A DNA stretch of 64,000 bases, from positions 1,127,854 to 1,191,853 of the forward strand of contig VXAU01002492.1 in NCBI GenBank assembly GCA_013399695.1. Reading direction: 5' to 3'. Each line of letters opens with the position of its first letter. Position 1 is the first letter of the stretch. Under the pieces are notes generated by a model. It ran no database searches and was not told the DNA's origin. It worked only from the letters and a program-made list of their open reading frames with translations. Source of the stretch: Formicarius rufipectus. Taxonomy: Eukaryota; Chordata; Aves; Passeriformes; Formicariidae. The position numbers and the translations under genes were made by a program. Below, one piece after another: positions 41,035 through 50,484 of this stretch.

Positions 41035-41628
41035 TCAGTTCCTCCCTGTTTCTCTGTCCTCACCGCACAAATGCTCTTCTAAGCTCTGTCCTGAACTCTG
41101 TGCTGGAATTTGAGCCCCTCGTTTCACCTTTCCCAGAAACACTTTGCAAATCATCCTCTTGTCCTTCCTCCCGGCGGGGAGGGCTGGTACTATATACTGC
41201 CTCACCCTTCTCCTCTCCAGGCTAAAGCACCCCGATTTGTGCCATTTTTTTTCCTGAAAATTCGAGTATTTCTGATTATTCCTCCAGCTCTGCCGTAGTT
41301 CTCTCACACTGCCCTCCAGTGCCCACAGCAGCGCTCCCGCTGCAGTCGGCGCTGCTGAACAGCTCGGGGAGCGCTGCCTGTGCCTTGCAGCCCGTATCCA
41401 TCCCACATCCCTCCCATATCCATCCCACATCCCTCCCATATCCATCCCATATCCATCCCCTCCTCCCATGGCTTGCTTTTCACCGCAGCGTGTTGTTATT
41501 GACTCCTCTTCAGCTGCTGAGCCACTAAACGCCCCTGGATTTCTGCAGAGCTTTCTCTCTCCTGGTGGTTTCCTGCCTCGCACGGCTCTTACTCCTGTTT
41601 GTGTGCAGAGATTTGTTCTCATCCCCAA
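41035..41628. other. GC-rich island with CpG cluster; longest open frame in the window
   Basis: This stretch is richer in G, C and CpG than its neighbours; a dense CpG patch lies at 41325-41395. A minus-strand frame of 197 residues spans the block and is the longest in the window. Its middle is low-complexity Gly/Asp/Met sequence (GYGMDMGGMWDGYGRD), produced by the minisatellite at 41398-41460, and no domain is visible. Such a frame is expected where GC is high and stops are rare. It could be a small CpG-rich regulatory or promoter element, an unrecognised repeat, or neither. Confidence 0.35.
41398..41460. repeat. Minisatellite with 11-bp sub-units in a 22-bp higher-order unit
   Basis: The + strand reads as alternating CCATCCCACAT and CCCTCCCATAT sub-units, giving two full 22-bp units and then one and a half further 11-bp sub-units. 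It is pyrimidine-rich. It sits inside the GC-rich island and shapes the minus-strand frame there. Confidence 0.9.
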
Positions 41629-41834
41629 ACAATTGCACCTTGTTTAGAGCATTGCTCCAGTCTGGCATTGCCTTTTTTTTATTCCCCCTGCAAATTTGCA
41701 GTTCCTTCCATCCCGGTTTTCAGTGCAGATTTAATGCCTGCTCCATTAACCAAGCCATTAATTTGAAATTATTCAATGATACCGGATACAAAGCAGATTG
41801 CTATGGAGACTCACCTGAAATATCCTTTCAGTAA

Positions 41835-43480
41835 GGCCATGAAATATTCATAACTAATCTCAGGCTAAAGTTTTCCTTCTGTTTCCCCCTCCTTGTGGTA
41901 CTTCCATCTGTAGGATGCTTCTACAGGTCTAGAAAATGTTGTGTGCAGCAATGTCAGAAGCTTCAAGGGAACCAGTATGAACATGTTGTTTTCTTTAAAA
42001 TTCTGGTATATTAGCTCTTTCAACTTCTTATTTCTTTCGAATATTATTCCTGTGAGGTAGAAACTGGCACCTTCGGCCTTCCACCTCCTGTACCAGCAGG
42101 GGAAGGATTCTGATCCTGCTGGCCATAGGGCACCTCTGCTTCAGTCCTACCTGCTCTAATTTCACCTGTGCAGCTGCAGCTTAGGCCTTGAAAATATTAC
42201 TTTACACATCAGACTTTGACAATGTCAAGAAATACATCACTTGGCTAAGAAATTATGAACTTTTGCCTGATGAACAGATTTACAGCTAAATGTTCCAAAG
42301 TGCCAGGCACAGAGTGGCAAGTTCAGTGCCCTCAGTGTGACTCAGCAAGCAACAGGCTTGGTAGTGCCCAACACAGACCTGGGCTCATCAGGCATATCCA
42401 TAAACCTCAAGTTACTGTGCCTTTGTTCCAGCCTTGAAGTTAAGTGCAGGAGCTGTTCTAAAGGTCTATCATTAAAGACAAGCATTATCTCAATTACAAG
42501 GTGAAGATAACAAAAGGCTCTTTATATATCTTTTATTTCTGCCGAGCTCTGCATGTGTTTTCCATCTTTCAACTGTGTTCTTTTCATCTGATTTATATCC
42601 TCACATTAAATGTTATCACAAATCATGAATTGTTCTCATTTAATGTTTATTACTGCAGATAACTATTATCTCTCACAGTCCTGTTGGCTTTATCTTTATC
42701 TTTGTGCATTTCAGTGCTTCTTTAATTATTTCACTTTAAGGTGCTTCACTCCTACCTTTCTACAGTTAAAAATGTATGCAGTCTGTAAACAGCCCTAAGA
42801 AATCTAGTGAAGGACTCAGTATGAGACTGGTAATGTTGAAGCATTTGACTCCCACTGTGAAATCCCAAATTCCTGAGTGAAGCACCTCAGTGCATCTCTG
42901 CAGTTACAGGAAAAGTACCTCTTAATGGAATCCGATCTATTTGACCAAGGAAAGGTAAGGCAGATCCAAAAATCACACCAAAGACAAGATCTGAGGGGGA
43001 GCAAAGTCCATCTTGGGACTGTGGGGAGTGATCTTCACAGCCAGAAAACAGCTTCCGAACTGAGATGCCTCTTTCTCTTCCCTCAGAGGACTTCAAGGAG
43101 CACTCAACCTGTTTCTGTGTCACTATTGAGTGAACCCGTGGTTTGGGGAAAGCTAGTGTTAATCCACCCCAACACTGTGTAAATAAGGAGCAGTTTGATC
43201 CAAGACTGTATTTTTAGATGTCTTTAATTTGTTGTAGTAGGATCTGATGTTAATGCGTCTTTTCCTCCTTTCAGTGTGAAACCCTTCAACTCCCAGGAGC
43301 TCTAGTAGCACTACATGTGTTATCATGGTTGTGTGTCTCAACATCTGAATATTCACTGGCCTTTCTGTGGGACTGTCTTGCCCCTTCAGAATTATTTGTT
43401 CTGGCCTGTGATAAGGTTTTTAGCACATCTCCTTATTAGAAGCTTTGAATTTGTAACAGTGATTCAGCTTTGCTTTTGAC
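41835..43480. other. Unique DNA, no gene seen
   Basis: Mixed AT-rich sequence with no recognised repeat, RNA gene or domain-bearing frame. The longest forward frame (42877-43182, 101 residues) has no signature. Confidence 0.5.
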
Positions 43481-43548
43481 TGGCTGACTATGATTATAGT
43501 GATCAATATGATGGGGATAATATGATGAATCTTAATTTTCTTCCCCAG

Positions 43549-43693
43549 GAAAATTGCAGGAGCTCACTGCGAGGATACCCAGTTCTGCCATCAAACTATT
43601 GACATGCTGCATTGCTTTGCCAGTGATTATCACTACAATCATATCTGTCAGTTCATCTGCTTTATAAAATTCTGATTTTTCTATATTAATAAA
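43549..43693 (+). other. Candidate 3'-terminal exon, cysteine-rich 41-residue tail, gene unknown
   Basis: A strong acceptor-like sequence (CTTAATTTTCTTCCCCAG) ends at 43548. In the frame starting at 43550 the next 41 codons are open to a TGA at 43673-43675. The translation begins KIAGAHCEDTQFCHQTID and has five cysteines (residues 7, 13, 22, 33 and 37). An AATAAA signal follows at 43688-43693, with a GT-rich stretch (GTGTTTTGTTGTGAG) just after it. Acceptor, open frame, stop, polyadenylation signal and downstream element are in the right order for a last exon with a very short 3' UTR. The frame has no upstream ATG, as expected for a terminal exon. The spacing could be coincidence, and I do not recognise the peptide. 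Confidence 0.27.
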
Positions 43694-43729
43694 GTATTTT
43701 ATATGTGTTTTGTTGTGAGCTGGGGGGAG

Positions 43730-45315
43730 GGAGAGAGGGGAATGTCCTTTTTCAGTCTGGTGCAATAAAACTAATTTGTTTTTTCAGTTGCATTTTTTCC
43801 TAAGTGTCACATCCATCCCCTAGACCTCACATAATGCTACTTATCTTGACCCAACATGTCTAGCCTTCTGGATGCAACGTTTTGTTCTAGATCCCTGTGT
43901 CCCTGAGAGCAGTTTTGTATTTGGCTGTGTGAAAGCAGGATTGTGATTTCTTTTTTCCTATTTATTTGAAGCAATTTATACATCCAAATAATCACACTGG
44001 TTCTGTCTAGTGGCAGGTGGAGCTCCTCTCGCAGCGCTTGGCACTTTGAATAGGATGATGGATCACAGCACATGTAAATCTTTGCCTGTAGTGGATTCCT
44101 GGATTTTTTCCAAGCCCTGACTTGGACCTGGCATACAAGTGACTTGGACAGTGCTTCCTGAGATTTCTGCTACATCCATGATCTCACGGTGCTGTTCTGC
44201 TCAGGATAAGCAGGCAGCCAAACAGAAATGTATTCCTTTCTGGACATACTTCTAAGCCTAATTCATGAGACTTCAATAGGACCAGCTGGTGATTCTGGGA
44301 GTCCTTAACAGTGTTGTCATAAAAACCTCCTGCTGGTGCTGTCACCAGTGAGCAGAGAGGGCACGGTGGGAGATTGTGCCAGCAGGGCAGGCAGGGGCAG
44401 CACTGCCATGGAGACAGACAGTGCCTGAGCAAGGAGACAGACAGGGTCAGTGACCTCCTTCAGCTGAGAGTCCAGACCATCAGACAAGCCTGAAGACGTC
44501 AAGGCATGAAGCAGGAACTGGGGGTGAGGCTTCAGTGGGGTGTCTGGCTTGGCATGGCCATGGGTGCAGAGTAGCTCATGCAATGACCAAGGATGAGAGA
44601 GGAGATGAAAAGCAGCTCCTCAGTGAGCTGAGATTTTTCCAATTGGCTTTCCCAGGCCACACAGCCATCCTATTTCAGCAGGTTTGAGCCCAAGCAGCCA
44701 ACCCTCCGTGGGGGGAAAGTGGAGGAATGTGCTCAAGGCACTGATGTTACCTCATTTTCTGCCCCCAAAGGTTCTCCATTCTTAGCATGCTGAATGAAGC
44801 TTTCCTGTGGAAATCCCTTGGAAATATCGATCCTAATTACAAACCACCACTGCAGCCTCTCTTGTTCAGGTACTCCCTGTAATGGATCCTTGTCTTCAGT
44901 TTGTATCTCAGTAAGTTATTACTGTGCAAAGCAAACAATAATCAGATTTGTACTGAATTTTTGACCAGAAACTGACCCAAAGACAAACAAGTGAGACAAA
45001 AAATGTTTTGCATATGATTTATGACTCTCAGTAATCCTCATACTGACCTGAATTCTTTATCATGGTCCATCAAGTCTTGTTTTTTTTGTTCAGGGATGAA
45101 TTAACAGCCCTTGCAAAGATATGAATCATACTGTGTTTTCTCCCAATTTTGTCTTAATCTTATTTAGCTCCTTATTCTTGACTCACACTTACAAACATAA
45201 AAGGCTGTGTTACAGACCTGTTACTACCTGGAGAGGGTTGTCTGCTCCATCCTCAAATCTTTCTTCCATCCAGCAGAATAATATCAAGAACTGAAGGTCT
45301 TTTGTTACCCCAGGG
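43730..45315. other. Unassigned sequence between candidate exon and gypsy remnant
   Basis: A moderately GC-rich block lies at about 44180-44720 and may be an unrecognised old repeat. The remainder is AT-rich. On the minus strand this is where the rest of the gypsy reverse transcriptase would be expected, but below about 45320 I see no further match. Confidence 0.45.
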
Positions 45316-45391
45316 AAACTGTCCTCCTAATACAGAGAGTATTTACCTTGAGAGGATAATAGGTTTTGTTAAACCAAGTAGGGTTTTGCAG

Positions 45392-45677
45392 AGGTATTTG
45401 GTAATTATTTCATCCTAGCACTTTGTTTAAATTCCTTGGACCTTTGCAAATTGCCAGCTTGCCTGGAGCTCTCAACGACAGCCTTGTTATTTGTTTAGCA
45501 ATGACGGATGTGGTGGTTAGGGCTTTTTTCCCCCCTCATTTTCTTTATTGCTCCCACTATTTTGTTTGTTTGTTTTAATGCAATGGGTGTTCTGCAAGAC
45601 AGATGTTGTACAGACTGAATTGTTTTATTTATTTCCAGGTGTAACATCCTTGGAAGTTGTCCCAGTCTTTCAAACAC
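45392..45677 (-). pseudogene. Gypsy-type reverse transcriptase, N-terminal part, broken
   Basis: The family's RT begins with a conserved stretch, F-x-G-L-G-x-L, then a hydrophobic patch, a Pro/His/Pro/Arg region and V-P-x-A-L. Here 45677-45536 on the minus strand reads VFERLGQLPRMLHLEI, then a VQH...CRTPIALK segment and IKKM. After one frameshift, 45460-45422 reads KLAICKGPRNLNK, matching the K-L-R-I-C-x-D-P-R-D-L-N-K motif before catalytic block A. In the same frame YQIP follows at 45403-45392, after one in-frame stop. The catalytic aspartates are not recognisable; sequence near 45325 is where block A would lie. The enzyme would copy element RNA to DNA in cytoplasmic particles; this copy cannot. 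Confidence 0.86.
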
Positions 45678-45839
45678 AGCTTGGCAATATTTAGCAGCTT
45701 TGCTATGGGAATACCATAGAGAATTGCCTGCTCTGAGTTATTTGTGTTTGGGGCTTTCTTGTACTTTATTAATAATTTCTCCAGGTTCCTAAGTTCACTT
45801 GTTCCAGCAGGGAGCTCTGTCTCATATATTTTCACAGTC

Positions 45840-46200
45840 CATACCTTGGTCTATTACTTTTGTATTCTGATTATAATTTACATCATCCTAGTAGCAATAT
45901 AGCTGTGCATCAGTGAAATTTTAATTTGATTCAGGTCAGTGCAGTTTTGCCTTGGTTATTTGCAGGGGTTTTTGTTCTTTAGGGGTGAGGCTCTACAGGC
46001 CAGCAGAGTCTCTGATGCTCAACTTCTTCATTGGTATTCAGTTTTCTGGTTGTTTCTGTGCCTGCCCTTGTATCTTGTGCCAGCCTGAGCTTTATAAACC
46101 ATTTATTTGTTTTTGTGCTGCCTTAATGTTGGACATGCAAAATCTCACCCCGAGTCACTGCCTGCTTCCTTGATATGATGCCTTTGTACTTTGTTTTTTT
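45840..46200 (-). pseudogene. Eroded gypsy gag-pol spacer, probable protease position
   Basis: Lying between the zinc knuckle and RT, this interval should encode the aspartic protease. It contains several stops in every minus frame. A stretch near 45885-45925 has a base pattern reminiscent of the protease active-site region with small gaps, but no D-T-G triad can be read. The assignment rests on position. Confidence 0.4.
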
Positions 46201-46202
46201 CA

Positions 46203-46274
46203 TCTACAACCTTTGACATGATGTTTTCTCTTGCTACAATTATTGCTTCTGACCTCGTATGCAGGGCATTTTCC
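46203..46274 (-). pseudogene. Gypsy gag nucleocapsid zinc knuckle (one Cys lost)
   Basis: The minus strand reads GKCPAY, then a CCHC-type knuckle with spacing x2, x4, x4 in which the first cysteine is serine: S-NN-C-SKRK-H-HVKG-C. The GKCPAY prefix just before the knuckle is a hallmark of gag proteins of K02A2.6-like gypsy elements. The serine codon AGC at 46245-46247 is one substitution from TGC. A TGA stop follows directly. Further upstream, at about 46440-46385, a shifted frame retains a weak T-R-A pattern where this family has C-R-A. In life such knuckles bind the element's RNA; this copy is dead. Confidence 0.87.
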
Positions 46275-46865
46275 ATTATCATATTTTTCCTCTACAGTAT
46301 CAATAGGTCTTCTTTTGCATTCTGTTTCTTTTCTCTTGGTGAATTTGCTTTTGCACTCAGAGTTTTGGCATATTTTCCCTTGTATTTTCATGTTTTCCCT
46401 GTGCCCTCGTGGTGAACTTTCTTTGTGCCAACTCAACTCAGTATTTCGGGTGGGATGTTGTCCCTGTTTAAATCTATAAAGACAGTTACCACAGGTTCTA
46501 TGAACGTTCTCCTTGGAGCACCTGAACTTTTCTTCCCTAATACTAATATACCAAAATATGTGAAACATTTTTTTTTGTCTGGTGGATGAATCAGCCCTGC
46601 TCTGCAGTCAGGCATACCTGATGCATGCAGAGAACCTCTCTCAGCAGCTGACACTCCAGCATTGCTTTTGCAGAGCCTCTTCCAGGGTTTGACACACCCT
46701 CCTTAGTGTGCTGCTCCTGCTTGACTGCATGATATTATTAAAAGATGTGATAGCTGGGACAGCTCAGAGACACATGAGCTCTTAGTTTGCCCCCCTTTTT
46801 CATCCAGACCCACTGCAATTTTGTGATTTTTTCTGAAGGGATCACAAAGAATGAGCTATGTCCCA

Positions 46866-46899
46866 ACACCCATCCCCTTCCAGTGTCACAGCACCCATC
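46866..46899. repeat. 25-bp tandem repeat, left part (interrupted by LTR 2)
   Basis: One unit (CCATCCCCTTCCAGTGTCAC plus AGCAC) and the first five bases of the next (CCATC) lie left of LTR copy 2. The array resumes to its right with CCATCCCCTTGCAGTGCCAC plus AACAC, then a further CCATCCCCTTGCC. The LTR therefore landed inside a pre-existing short tandem array. The last five bases (46895-46899) are also the left target duplication. Confidence 0.82.
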
Positions 46900-47646
46900 T
46901 GTCCTAGTTATTGTAGCCAGGCCCAGTTTGTCACTGTGTGGGTGTGCATTCTAAACCCTCTCTGTCATTGTCTCGTGAACTGCTCACCATGGCCCATTGG
47001 CAGCAGCTGCCCACGGCACACCCCACCCCTCAGGGTACAAACTGGATGCTTGGGAACTTCTGGGAGATAAGGAAGTGTTCCTGTCTGCACACCTATGACT
47101 CAGGTGTGAGAACTCCCCTCTGGGGAGCCACCAGCACCTTCACACCCACCTGAGGGGTCATGTCTGGTCAGGGGCCATCAGGGATGCCAAAAATATGCCA
47201 GGATTGACCTCACAGAGTAAATCACCCACTGTGAAACTCCCCACCCTGGGAGAGGGACTGGGCATTCCCATCTGAGCCTAATCATGTATAATCTTGGTGT
47301 TTCCGGACTGGAGGGACTCTTGTAATATCCAGAGGACAGCCAGAGCCTCAACAGGACTTAGACTGCCACTCTTGACCAGACTGACCATCATCTTCACCAA
47401 CAGGTTTCTTTTCCTTTTACTCTGAGCTCAGGTGCCCACGTGGTGCTCAGCACAGGGGTTGGTGAGCTCCATCCTGCTCGTGCCCCACTGGGCTGGGCTG
47501 CACAGCTGGTTTTTGTGGGTCAAACTGATTTTCCTTCTGTATCAGTGTATTTCTTGTGATCTTTTTTATTAAATTGTTATTCTGACTGGAGATCCCATTC
47601 CAAGATGGATTCATTTCTCCTTCTGGTTTACCTTTAAACCAGCACA
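46900..47646 (+). mobile_element. Solo LTR of an endogenous retrovirus, copy 2
   Basis: This 747-bp element starts TGTCCTAGTT and ends AAACCAGCACA. It is closely similar to copy 1 (25179-25869) and lies in the same orientation. It is flanked by a perfect 5-bp target duplication CCATC (46895-46899 and 47647-47651), so this is an independent insertion and not one end of a provirus shared with copy 1. It carries about 55 bases near 47090-47143 that copy 1 lacks. The ATTAAA signal near 47567 is shared with copy 1. No internal retroviral genes are present. A 107-residue minus-strand frame at 47447-47770 is a shadow. Confidence 0.92.
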
Positions 47647-47685
47647 CCATCCCCTTGCAGTGCCACAACACCCATCCCCTTGCCT
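47647..47685. repeat. Target duplication and right part of 25-bp tandem repeat
   Basis: The first five bases, CCATC, repeat the five bases before the LTR exactly. They begin a full 25-bp unit and part of another, continuing the array seen on the left. Confidence 0.8.
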
Positions 47686-47689
47686 TCCT

Positions 47690-49580
47690 TTTCACTTCAG
47701 CTGCCACGATGGTGATAACTTTGTTTGCTTGGTTAGTTTGGCTTTTTGCTTGTTTAGGAAAGTTACTCAAATATTCATGATTTCATAGTTCAGGGGTCTG
47801 CAGGAAAGAAGTCATTCTTGATACCAGGTCCTCAGTTTTCATAAAGGAAAAAAGAAAGCCAAGACAATAAAAATTTAGTCTTTATTCTTTCTTTCAGATA
47901 TCCTGTGGATATTACGAGGCATAATCTCATGCATGAAACATGTACCTGTCTGTTCACCTCTGGATGCTCAATTGGGAAGCTGTCTATCACAACAGTGAAG
48001 AAATATCACAGTATTTATGTGTAGCAGCTAATATTTAGACTTTATCAAGAATACTAATGTTAGTAAGGAAAGGTCACAGGGATTATGAAGCAATTTTTTT
48101 TTTCTCAAGTAGTAACACTGCAAATTAACATTAATGGCTGTCACAGTCAGAGAGAATTTGGTTTATTTTCCTTCTAAAACAGCGGAATTTCAGTAGATCT
48201 ACCTCAGGGTATCCCGGATCCGGATCATTGGAAAATATAGACACCAATTTGTAATGCATTTATTCTAGTTTCTCTCCATACAGTTTGGATTAAATGTCTT
48301 TTGCAATTGTGGAAAACATTATTGGTAGCATCCATCTTTTATTCAGCTGTACAGTTTATGATAGACTTCAAAAACAATTATATCACAGCATTTTATTTCT
48401 TTGCTTGAATTTATCAATAATCTATAAGCTTCAGAGAGCAAATCTGTGTCACGCTGGACAGATACAGAAACCTTTTCAGAACAATCCTCTTTATTTCCTT
48501 CCCTTTTGCAATGTAAACAGATGAAAAACTTTCTCAGTCAGTGTTTGAGAAGATGGAAAGAGAAGAGTCAGTGACAGGTCAGAGTGGAGCACCTTGGCCC
48601 CAGCTAAGGGAGCTGCTTGGTGTTTGGGGTAAGCACAGTCTTTCTAAATAGACTAAAATAAGTTGCACAGAATGCTCTTGACACAAGTGCTGCTTTTTCT
48701 TTACCCAGGCAAACACATTCAGATGGTCAAAAATGCAAATTTTAGGCCTGAGCCCACAAATATAGCAGATTGTTAGTGAAACTTTTTGAAGTCATTCAGA
48801 ATATTGTTATCAGCTACAAATGAGATGCAATTCCAGTTTGTGTCTTTGTCACACAAAGGTACTGCCCTGATTGACCTTATTGACTGAATTTGTCATTCAG
48901 TACAACAGAATCATTGGAATTAATGAGGTAGCAGATACATAATTGCAGGAAGGTCAAGAAAAGGGAAGACAGATGTGTGCTAACCTTTACTAAGCTTTCT
49001 ATTCACAAGCTGCAGTCTTTTTGATTGTCTTGATTAAGAAATGTCTCCTGCTAGCAAAGAATTGGATTATATCTTCCTTTTGTTTGTGATCAGCAGCACT
49101 ATTTCTAAGATGTTCACACATTAACAGAAAGCTGGTTTTAGGTTTTAAGAAAAGATTAGGAGATTTGGGAATTAGGGCTGAGTATCTGTGGTGCAGTGGA
49201 TCTCAAGGTTTCCTTCACTGACCCCAGTTTTACACTAGTGGTAATGCCAGTGTTTTCTATAGATTTGTCATTAGAAAGTACAGGAAAGGAATTTGGTATC
49301 TCTTTTCAAAAAAACTATAAAAATAGTGTATAGGTTGGGAAAAGGGCCAGACCTGAGGTAAGTAATAGAGTGATGCTTATCCTATCAGCATCACAGGGAT
49401 TTCTTCTAGTCTTTCCAAATATGACAGAATTCTAACCTGTGAAAGAGCTATAGAAATTCAGAAGGAGAAGTCATTTAATATGTCTCATTCTGGGTCCCAG
49501 GATAATGAAGAGGCTGGCAAATCTAGACCAGCACTAATAAATACTTCCTTTGTTTGTTCCTGAAAGATTTACATGAAGGG
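47690..49580. other. Unique AT-rich DNA, no gene seen
   Basis: No exon, RNA gene or mobile element was recognised. A local GGATCCGGATC duplication lies near 48217-48228. Confidence 0.55.
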
Positions 49581-49584
49581 GATT

Positions 49585-50480
49585 TTCTGGACTCTCTGGA
49601 TAATGTGTTTCAATGCTTAACTGCTCTTAACAGTTGCCATAGTTCTCCTATGTCTAACTTAAATGTTTTGGATTGAAAATTAAACTATTTCTCCTTTTCT
49701 AAGGTTTGGTTTAGACAGAGAGCAACCAATCACCATCTTCTTTATAATAACATCTTTTTTGAAGACATTTATCATGCCCTCCTCCATCTTTTCTGGTTCA
49801 GACAAATCCAATTACTTTAACCTTTTAAGATAAGTAATATTTTCTAAGACTTTAGCAATTTTTGTCGCTATGCTCAGGAATCTTTCTAATTTGGCTGCAT
49901 GTCTCCTGGAGTGAAGATCAGCTATTCTAGATGAGCCTATAAAGTGCAATAATTGCCTCAGTGGTGTTCAGCAGGAGTGCCTCTTAATTACATCCCTCCT
50001 TTAGATTTGTTTTCCTTTTTTGACCCCAAGCATTACTTCGGTCAGCCAGAAAGAGTTTGTGGCCTGTTCTATCCTCAGCCACTTAATCCCCAGTTTTGTA
50101 ACCACAAGGTTATTTGTCTTTCCTCAGTAGAATACTTTGGACTTTTCCTGTCCTGCCATTTATCAAGGTCAAAATCCTCATGAATTCTGACCCTGTTGTC
50201 CAAAACACTTGTCATCACCCACAATATGCAGTGTTCTTTATCTTCCTTTGCACCAATGTGTCAATAGACACAGAATTGTGTTAGACATGGAGAGATCACC
50301 AGGAATGTCCTCAGAACTGCACAGTTTCCCACTGATGTCTCCACACCGAGTGTGGTTTTTCCACCATTTGTGCACTCATCTAACAATTCCCTAATGCAGT
50401 ATCTTGCTTGTCTTAAGACAGGAGCATATTGGGTAGCCTGATTAAAACCAAGCCATGTCTTCCTTCCCAAAAATATCCCT
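49585..50480 (-). mobile_element. Ancient CR1 LINE fragment, - strand
   Basis: This is a long, highly diverged CR1-type LINE, of the older type also known from turtles and crocodiles. Landmarks on the + strand are 'cagtgtttaac'-type sequence with 'atgtctaacttaaatg' near 49650, and 'accatcttctttataataac' near 49732. Next come 'ttgaagacatttatcatg' near 49758 and 'tttagcaatttttgtcgct' near 49851. The RT-derived part follows, with 'agtagaatactttggactttt' near 50128, a 'tttatcaaggtca' segment and 'cttgtcatcacccacaatatgca' near 50208. The last recognisable phrase is 'tgtgcactcatctaacaat' near 50368. Read on the minus strand these are C-terminal reverse transcriptase and 3' UTR. No frame is intact. 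Limits are approximate. Confidence 0.85.
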
Positions 50481-50484
50481 TCTT

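Larger units (their letters stand above)
45320..46570 (-). mobile_element. Decayed Ty3/gypsy retrotransposon (gag end to start of RT)
   Basis: On the minus strand this holds, in the correct order for a Ty3/gypsy element, a gag zinc-knuckle region (46203-46274), a heavily eroded spacer where protease should lie, and the first part of reverse transcriptase (45677 down to about 45320). The features match the K02A2.6-like gypsy lineage found in many animals. Stops and at least one frameshift interrupt it, and the zinc knuckle to RT distance (about 525 bases) is shorter than usual, implying deletions. No LTRs, RNase H or integrase were recognised. LTR copy 2 begins about 330 bases away, but it is of a different type and unrelated. 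Intact Ty3/gypsy elements are not expected in birds, so this is probably a very old insertion. Confidence 0.85.

Noticed and set aside
41035..41628. 197-residue minus-strand frame as a protein gene
   Set aside because: Its middle is translated minisatellite and the rest has no family signature. High GC explains the lack of stops.
25179..47646. The two LTRs as the ends of one 22-kb provirus
   Set aside because: Each has its own target duplication, and the DNA between holds no matching retroviral genes. The gypsy remnant between them is antisense, of a different superfamily and far more decayed.
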